Shown here: one piece after another, positions 58,875-64,000 of the stretch
Numbering within the stretch: position 1 is the first letter of the stretch
How the letters are laid out: every line of letters begins with the position of its first letter
From: Candidatus Neomicrothrix sp. UBA814
GTDB lineage: Bacteria; Actinomycetota; Acidimicrobiia; Acidimicrobiales; Poriferisodalaceae
Assembly (NCBI GenBank): GCA_002296525.1
Contig: DBIA01000035.1
Location: forward strand, 124,001-188,000
Reading direction: 5' to 3'
Length of the DNA: 64,000 bases
Made by a program: the position numbers and the translations under genes
Notes under the pieces: generated by a model
Told to the model about the DNA's origin: nothing
Databases searched by the model: none
Seen by the model: only the letters and a program-made list of their open reading frames with translations

Positions 58875-60314
58875 ATGGTGCATAAGTCTGCTGACGAGAA
58901 GCTTCTTTCAGATCTGCGTTCGTTCTTAGGAGATCGTGCGCGCAATGGTGATTTTGAGTTAGGGCTTTATTCAAAAGATGGATCGGTACTGAAAGGCGAT
59001 CCCATGATCGTCTGTCTTCCACTTAACACCGATGAGGTTCAACAAATAGTTCTTGCATGTCGAAAGCACGATAGGCCCTTCCTCGCTCGCGGGTCGGGGA
59101 CAGGTCTGGCTGGCGGGGCAGTTCCGATAGGGGAACCTGTGGTGATCGCCACCGCCAAAATGAACAAAATTCTCGATATCGATATCGACAATCGAATCGC
59201 TTGGGTTGAACCTGGTGTACTTAATCTTGATCTCAGCCGAGAACTCTCTCCCCTTGGGTTTCATTTCGCGCCTGACCCTTCAAGCCAACAAGTGTGTTCG
59301 ATAGGTGGGAATGTCGCCAACAACAGCGGCGGGCCCCACTGCCTGGCCTACGGCGTCACCAGTGCCCATGTAGCTGCAGTAGAGGTTGTTCTGCCGGACG
59401 GCCGAGTCACAATCTTGGGCGACTTGACCCCGGACTCGCCAGGCTATGACCTGCGAGGCCTATTTATTGGGTCGGAGGGGACAATGGGTATAGCAACCAA
59501 AGTTGCGGTTCGTCTCACACCTAACCCACCTGAAATCCGAACACTATTACTGGACTTCGCTGACGTTCGCGATGGCGCAGCGGCTGTCTCGGCAATTATC
59601 GCTGCCGGTTTAATTCCCGCAGCTTTGGAAATGATGGACCAACGGGCTATCGAAATAGTCGAGGCTTTCGTAAATGCGGGATATCCAACTGAAGCCGATG
59701 CAGTGCTGCTTGTGGAGTTAGACGGGCTCCCTGGAGGAGTGGAACACGGCGTTCAGGTCATACGTTCGGTCGCAGAGAGCCACCACGTAGGCAGCGTGCG
59801 GGTCGCAGTTGACGATTCCGAAAGGGCTTTGTTGTGGAAAGGTAGAAAGAACGCCTTTGGTGCTGTCGCCCGAATCAAGCCGGACTACTACCTTCATGAC
59901 ACCGTGGTACCGCGAGGCAAGCTTGTTGAAGTCCTTGAAAAGGTGTACCAGATCGCAGACGCGTATGACCTAATCGCCGTCAACGTGTTCCACGCTGGAG
60001 ACGGAAACCTCCATCCGATACTGGCCTACGACAGTGAAGAGAAAGGCGTACTCGAAAGAGTGCAAGCAGCTGGTCGCGCGATAGTCACCGCATCAATTGA
60101 AGCGGGCGGAGTCCTCAGCGGGGAGCATGGTATCGGGCTCGAAAAACGCGACTACATGGGAATGCTATTTTCTGCCCACGACATGGCTACTCAGGATCTT
60201 GTTAGAGAAGCCCTCGACCCCGATGGTTTCGCAAACCCTCTGAAGGTTTTGCCATCTGGCTCACGTTGCAGCGACTCATTCGGACAACACGTGCCGGAGG
60301 GGGCTTGGGTATGA
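58875..60314 (+). CDS. glcD: Glycolate oxidase subunit GlcD
   Basis: A 479-residue FAD-binding flavoprotein: PFLARGSGTGLAGGAVPIG (FAD pyrophosphate loop), CSIGGNVANNSGGPHCLAYGVTSAHV, FIGSEGTMGIATKVAVRL, VNVFHAGDGNLHPIL and GGVLSGEHGIGLEKRDYM are GlcD signatures. It oxidises glycolate to glyoxylate together with GlcE and GlcF. Its stop overlaps the glcE ATG, and the three genes form a compact operon. Confidence 0.94.
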   Translation: MVHKSADEKLLSDLRSFLGDRARNGDFELGLYSKDGSVLKGDPMIVCLPLNTDEVQQIVLACRKHDRPFLARGSGTGLAGGAVPIGEPVVIATAKMNKILDIDIDNRIAWVEPGVLNLDLSRELSPLGFHFAPDPSSQQVCSIGGNVANNSGGPHCLAYGVTSAHVAAVEVVLPDGRVTILGDLTPDSPGYDLRGLFIGSEGTMGIATKVAVRLTPNPPEIRTLLLDFADVRDGAAAVSAIIAAGLIPAALEMMDQRAIEIVEAFVNAGYPTEADAVLLVELDGLPGGVEHGVQVIRSVAESHHVGSVRVAVDDSERALLWKGRKNAFGAVARIKPDYYLHDTVVPRGKLVEVLEKVYQIADAYDLIAVNVFHAGDGNLHPILAYDSEEKGVLERVQAAGRAIVTASIEAGGVLSGEHGIGLEKRDYMGMLFSAHDMATQDLVREALDPDGFANPLKVLPSGSRCSDSFGQHVPEGAWV

Positions 60315-61225
60315 ACCGTCCAGGGGAAGTCGATCAAAAAGTAGTCGAATTCGCTGAACTCGTTGGAGCAGTCGACCCGATCACGGTAGTCGGCGGGCGG
60401 ACACAATGGGCTGTCGGGGGAACGCCCGAATCGGGCACCCGAGAAGTTCAGGCTCCCGCTGGGATCTGGTCTCACGAGCCTGAGGAAATGACTGTTCGGT
60501 GCGGTGCCGGGACGACGCTCGGCGAACTTTCCGAGCAACTAGCGCGCTATGGCCAGATGGTGCCATTCGATATGGCAGCAGAGGCAACGGTCGGAGGGGT
60601 CTTATCGGTAGGTCACAGCGGTTTGAGGCGCCTGAAATATGGGCATATCCGCGATTTAGTTCTCCAGATTCGCCATGTTGACCACAGTGGGCAAATCGTG
60701 TCTTCTGGCGGCCCGACGGTCAAAAATGTATCGGGTTACGATCTGTGTCGCTTAATGGTGGGATCGCTTGGAAAGTTTGGGTGTATTGCCGAAGTGACCC
60801 TGAGATGTCTTCCAATTCCAGCAGTTGCCAAGTGGTTCACGGGAGTGTTGGACCCTTTCGAAATTTTCAACCGGCTTTATCGACCATCAGCAATTCTCTG
60901 GGACGGAAACCGGGTATGGGTGTGCATAGAAGGTGTGGAATCAGACGTTAACGCACAGGCATCTCTCTTTGACTTCGAAGAAGTTGCGGGACCTCCCTCC
61001 TTGCCGAGCGGCGGACGTTTGGGCGTTGAACCGAAAGACCTCAGAACATATACGCAGAACGACGAAGACAAGTGGGTAGCTGAGGTAGGCGTGGGGGTCG
61101 TACACAGCGAGCGCCCCGGCCCCGACCGCTCCATCAATGCCGTAAATCGTTCATTGATGAAGGATCTCGAGAAACGTCTTGACCCAAACAATCGTTTGAA
61201 CCCCGGCAGACAGGTCTTAGTCTGA
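60311..61225 (+). CDS. glcE: Glycolate oxidase FAD-binding subunit GlcE
   Basis: A 304-residue second PCMH-fold subunit: ITVVGGRTQWAVGGTPESG, VRCGAGTTLGELSEQLARYGQMVPFD, GGVLSVGHSGLRRLKYGHIRDLVL and GPTVKNVSGYDLCRLMVGSLGKFGCIAEVTLR. It is the shorter FAD subunit of the glycolate oxidase complex. The ATG overlaps the glcD stop, and the glcF ATG overlaps its own stop (TGATG). Confidence 0.93.
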   Translation: MNRPGEVDQKVVEFAELVGAVDPITVVGGRTQWAVGGTPESGTREVQAPAGIWSHEPEEMTVRCGAGTTLGELSEQLARYGQMVPFDMAAEATVGGVLSVGHSGLRRLKYGHIRDLVLQIRHVDHSGQIVSSGGPTVKNVSGYDLCRLMVGSLGKFGCIAEVTLRCLPIPAVAKWFTGVLDPFEIFNRLYRPSAILWDGNRVWVCIEGVESDVNAQASLFDFEEVAGPPSLPSGGRLGVEPKDLRTYTQNDEDKWVAEVGVGVVHSERPGPDRSINAVNRSLMKDLEKRLDPNNRLNPGRQVLV

Positions 61226-62385
61226 TGGCGAAAATTCCAATTTACCTGCCGATACCGACGGAAGACTTGGCTTCGTGTGTTTCCTGTGGCCTGTGTCTTC
61301 CTCACTGTCCCACCTACAGAGTCACACAAGAAGAATCTGCATCGCCCAGAGGTCGGATTGCCCTGATGAAACAGGCGTACCAGGAAGGTGCTGTCGATGA
61401 AGCGTTTGTCGAATTCATCGACACCTGCATTCAATGCCGCGGATGCGAGACTGCTTGCCCTGCTGGAGTGCAATTCGGGTCAATGATGGAGACGACCCGC
61501 GAGTCATTAGCAACACAGACGCGATATCAACCCTGGTGGGCGAGACTGGGTTACCGAGTCTTAGGTTGGAAAAAGGCTCTGAGAGTTGGATCCGCACTGA
61601 TAGCGCTTCTGCAACGGCTGCACCTGACCCCTAAAAGACTCGGGCTTCCGCGGATTCCAATCTTTCAACGCCCCCTGGTCCCCAGTGGCGATGATGTTTG
61701 GCTGTTCACCGGATGCGTCATGGACGCGTGGATGCGTGACACTCACCGAGCAGTCCAAAGGGTGCTCGAATCAACCGGCGTCGGAGTGGCGTTCCCTGAC
61801 AAGCGGGCTAGCTGTTGCGGTGCGCTTCACGTTCACGCAGGGTTAGCTCCTGAGGCGCGCCGATTGGCTCTGCGAACAATGGAATCGTTTCCCGGCACTG
61901 CCCCAATTCTCGTAGATTCAGCCGGTTGCGGCGCTCAACTCAAGGACTATGGGCACCTTCTAGATACCGATACCGCCAGAAAGTTCAGCGAACGAGTTTT
62001 GGACGTTCACGAATGGTTGGCGCAGCATCTCGACGAACTTCCGCCGAAGAGCGAACCATCGCCTCGTATCGTGGTGCAAGACCCCTGCCATTTACGGCAT
62101 GTTCAACGCACCCACGAGTCTGTCTATAAGGTGCTGGGCCGCTACGTCGACACAGTGCCCCTAAATGACGATGGCCTCTGCTGCGGAGCCGGTGGAGCGT
62201 ACTCGACCTTTCATCCTGAAATCGCCTCCGATGTGCGTGAACGAAAAATTCAAGCAATAGAGGAAACGGGCGCTGAGGAAGTTGCTAGCGCAAACCCAGG
62301 TTGTCTGCTTCACCTGCGCTCTGGGGGACTGGAAGTGCGTCACCCCCTAGAAATCGTGGACGCCTTAATTACGAAAGATGACTGA
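61225..62385 (+). CDS. glcF: Glycolate oxidase iron-sulfur subunit GlcF
   Basis: A 386-residue protein with two 4Fe-4S ferredoxin motifs (Cys18, 21, 24, 28 in CVSCGLCLPHCP, then CIQCRGCETACP). It also has two CCG domains (SCCGALHVHAG near residue 193 and LCCGAGGAYSTF near 318) that bind further cofactor or quinone-side clusters. It passes electrons from GlcDE to the quinone pool. All CCG cysteines are ordinary codons, with no UGA. Confidence 0.94.
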   Translation: MAKIPIYLPIPTEDLASCVSCGLCLPHCPTYRVTQEESASPRGRIALMKQAYQEGAVDEAFVEFIDTCIQCRGCETACPAGVQFGSMMETTRESLATQTRYQPWWARLGYRVLGWKKALRVGSALIALLQRLHLTPKRLGLPRIPIFQRPLVPSGDDVWLFTGCVMDAWMRDTHRAVQRVLESTGVGVAFPDKRASCCGALHVHAGLAPEARRLALRTMESFPGTAPILVDSAGCGAQLKDYGHLLDTDTARKFSERVLDVHEWLAQHLDELPPKSEPSPRIVVQDPCHLRHVQRTHESVYKVLGRYVDTVPLNDDGLCCGAGGAYSTFHPEIASDVRERKIQAIEETGAEEVASANPGCLLHLRSGGLEVRHPLEIVDALITKDD

Positions 62386-62599
62386 CGTGGAGCAACAATT
62401 CGATGATCTTCGTGAACGCCTGATCGCAATCTCCGAAGAGCTTACCGATCTTGGAATAGCGGCTATCCAGTCAGCGATTGAAAAAGATGGAGCGAAAGCA
62501 CAGCGGCCGGAGATAGAGAAACGTCTGTCAAGAGCACGCAGGTCGGTCGACAAGGCAGCGGCGATCCTTGGGCAAAGGCCGGAATCGACGACGATCTAG
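62378..62599 (+). CDS. Small helical hypothetical protein
   Basis: A 73-residue, mostly alpha-helical, highly charged protein (EQQFDDLRERLIAISEELTDLG, EIEKRLSRARRSVDKAAAIL) likely to form a coiled coil or helical bundle. The start overlaps the glcF end by eight bases, so it is coupled to the glycolate operon. I do not recognise the family. Confidence 0.65.
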   Translation: MTDVEQQFDDLRERLIAISEELTDLGIAAIQSAIEKDGAKAQRPEIEKRLSRARRSVDKAAAILGQRPESTTI

Positions 62600-62606
62600 A
62601 AACAGG

Positions 62607-62618
62607 CTCACTAGTGAG
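62607..62618. terminator. Palindrome between converging genes
   Basis: A perfect 12-base inverted repeat (CTCACT-AGTGAG) in the 33-base gap between the small glc-operon gene and the converging fbiC gene. There is no loop or U tract, so terminator function is uncertain. Confidence 0.3.
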
Positions 62619-62632
62619 GCATTTCTACAGGA

Positions 62633-64000
62633 TTAAATTTGGTCTCCAAGCGCATTGACTGGAATCAACTTTTTATCCGTTGGGTTGTCAGCACTCATTG
62701 TCGTATTGCTGACTACCATAGGCCGCCCATCGGCCTCTCGATAGGACGTTGTTCGTTGACGTAAGACCCTGTGCAGGGGCTCAACAATATTCCGAAAGTC
62801 ACTTTCAACTAATCCCTGGCCATGTTGAGCGCCAGCCGCGCGACTTATGTTTTCATCCATCAAGGTCCCGCCCAGATCGTTGGCACCGGCCATCAAGATC
62901 TGCTTGGCGCCCTCGGCACCAATTTTTACCCACGAGACCTGAACATTATCGATGAGCCCACGATAAGCGATTCTGCCGACCGCATGCATAAGAAGCGTCT
63001 CTCGGAAGGTGGGGCCACGACGTGCTTGTTTCTGCAGATATATCGGGCTGGCCATATGTACAAATGGCAAAGGAATCCACTCGGTAAACCCGCCGGTTTG
63101 TTTCTGCAAAGATCGAGTCCTCACGATGTGGTTCGCCCAATGGCGAGGCTCTTCAATCGATCCAAACATAATTGTGATGTTTGAGTGGAGCCCAACAGAG
63201 TGGGCGGCCTCATGACATTCAAGCCATTCATCTGTGGATATTTTGTCGGGGCAAAGAACGTCCCTGACTTCATCGTCGAGTACCTCCGCCGCAGTGCCGG
63301 GCAGTGACTTGAGGCCAGCCGCCTTTAAACGTAAGAGATACTCAACCAGGGATTCGCCGAGACGTTTCGCTCCTTCGATGACTTCTAGCGCGGTGAAGCC
63401 ATGCAGATGCATATCGGGAACAACATCTTGAATTGCCTTGCAAACGTCTATGTAGTAGTCACCGTCAAAACTGGGATGAATCCCTCCTTGAAGGGTTACC
63501 TCCGTTGCCCCTAGGCGGGCAGCTTCAATTACGCGTTCCTGAATATCGCCAAGAGTCAACATGTACGGCGTCCCTCTCAGGTTCAAGGAGAGTGGACCCT
63601 TAGAAAAACCGCAAAATCGGCACTTAAAGGTACATACGTTGGTGTAGTTGATATTCCTGTTGTGCACCCAAGTGATCGTCTCACCCACCGAATCGCGACG
63701 TAGCTGATCTGCGACCTCAGCAACTGCTGGTACCTCAGGCCCACGAGCCGAGAAAAGTGTAATTATCTCCTCGGTGCCCACCTCTTGGCCCATCAACACC
63801 CCGTCAAGCACCTCCTTAACGGCGCCCCGGGCGAAAGACCGGCTCGGTATTAATGTCATTGGAGAATGGTTGGCCCCACCCGAATACCATTGAGTGCTGT
63901 TTTCGTCGGCAACTAGGACGTCAGCTCCCGAACCCGCGTCTCGGTTCTCCATAGTCTTTTCGGGCATTTGTGAGCCAGGATCGTCTCGCCCGAGACCTTC
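62633..64000 (-). CDS. fbiC: FO synthase, CofH half of an FbiC-type protein (partial, continues past the window)
   Basis: A radical SAM enzyme of F420 biosynthesis that helps join tyrosine and a ribityl pyrimidine to make FO. It shows the radical SAM motif CTFKCRFCGF, LQGGIHPSFDGDYYIDV, HLHGFTALEV, LPGTAAEVLDDEVRDVLCP and the C-terminal NDLGGTLMDENISRAAGAQHG. These define CofH. No stop occurs between the ATG at 63967 and the window edge, and the preceding residues look like the linker after the CofG half in actinobacterial FbiC. So I read it as the second half of a CofG-CofH fusion with its start outside. A separate cofH starting at 63967 is the alternative. Confidence 0.88.
   Translation of the reverse strand, partial: EGLGRDDPGSQMPEKTMENRDAGSGADVLVADENSTQWYSGGANHSPMTLIPSRSFARGAVKEVLDGVLMGQEVGTEEIITLFSARGPEVPAVAEVADQLRRDSVGETITWVHNRNINYTNVCTFKCRFCGFSKGPLSLNLRGTPYMLTLGDIQERVIEAARLGATEVTLQGGIHPSFDGDYYIDVCKAIQDVVPDMHLHGFTALEVIEGAKRLGESLVEYLLRLKAAGLKSLPGTAAEVLDDEVRDVLCPDKISTDEWLECHEAAHSVGLHSNITIMFGSIEEPRHWANHIVRTRSLQKQTGGFTEWIPLPFVHMASPIYLQKQARRGPTFRETLLMHAVGRIAYRGLIDNVQVSWVKIGAEGAKQILMAGANDLGGTLMDENISRAAGAQHGQGLVESDFRNIVEPLHRVLRQRTTSYREADGRPMVVSNTTMSADNPTDKKLIPVNALGDQI

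Noticed and set aside
61225..62385. GlcF as a further selenoprotein (CCG motifs)
   Set aside because: All cysteine positions of both CCG domains are ordinary Cys codons.
1..64000. CRISPR arrays, rRNA or tRNA genes
   Set aside because: No regularly spaced repeats, no tRNA T-loop/acceptor pattern and no rRNA-like stretch were noticed; a covariance-model search was not possible.

Overview
The window reads as chromosomal DNA of an actinobacterium, most likely a marine or freshwater member of the Acidimicrobiia or a relative; this is inference. The grounds are the C-terminal half of an F420 (FO synthase) FbiC-type protein, a DUF3151 protein, a mycothiol-type maleylpyruvate isomerase (DinB-like) protein, a secreted M23 protein with GYWLV/GDAxFYGS repeats, a small zinc-ribbon protein of a kind I associate with Acidimicrobiia, near-even base composition, dense gene packing, and many genes whose start codon lies 6-8 bases after a TANNNT box (leaderless transcripts). 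No rRNA, tRNA or CRISPR array was seen.

Layout. 1-3.9 kb: end of an unknown gene, a molybdopterin oxidoreductase, a P450-type ferredoxin, a small unknown gene and an SDR. 3.9-5.5 kb: a small accessory patch with a zinc-ribbon protein, a 46-residue membrane protein between two identical 29-base terminator copies, and a serine integrase cut off at its zinc ribbon. 5.5-29.7 kb: acyl-CoA and lipid-type catabolism (methyltransferase, FadD3-like ligase, aldolase, fused CoA-transferase, 3alpha-HSD-like SDR, MaoC pair, acyl-CoA dehydrogenases, enoyl-CoA hydratase, esterase, penicillin acylase, M20 peptidase) plus metY. 29.7-50 kb: lipoprotein, amidohydrolase, cyclophilin, hydratases, antiporter, HisN-like phosphatase, AI-2E exporter family protein, DUF4031 and a tRNA-queuosine mannosyltransferase-like protein, M23 peptidase, AtuA-like protein, FAH hydrolase, GGDEF protein, and a GDPD/FAD-oxidase/gamma-glutamyltransferase operon. 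50-64 kb: SirB1, acyl-CoA dehydrogenase, phosphatase, pyruvate kinase, DUF3151-mobA-rhodanese-RNase D, glycolate oxidase glcDEF, and fbiC at the edge.

The main discovery is two genes interrupted by an in-frame UGA exactly at a redox-active cysteine, which I read as selenoproteins. One is a DsbA/FrnE-like protein with a Sec-Pro-Trp-Cys active site (17185-17790); ordinary gene calling would start it after the UGA and lose the active site. The other is an AhpD-like protein with a Cys-Phe-Tyr-Sec...His site (26045-27139); ordinary calling would split it in two. Each UGA is followed by a stem-loop whose five-base apical loop (C-G-N-G-C, closed by C-G) begins exactly 24 bases after the UGA, as expected of a bacterial SECIS element. 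Selenocysteine machinery (selA, selB, selC, selD) is not in the window and must be sought elsewhere in the genome.

Taken together the genes describe an aerobic heterotroph that oxidises CoA-activated acids (four acyl-CoA dehydrogenases, four enoyl-CoA hydratases), glycolate and peptides, uses molybdopterin and F420, and has selenium-based thiol/peroxide redox proteins.
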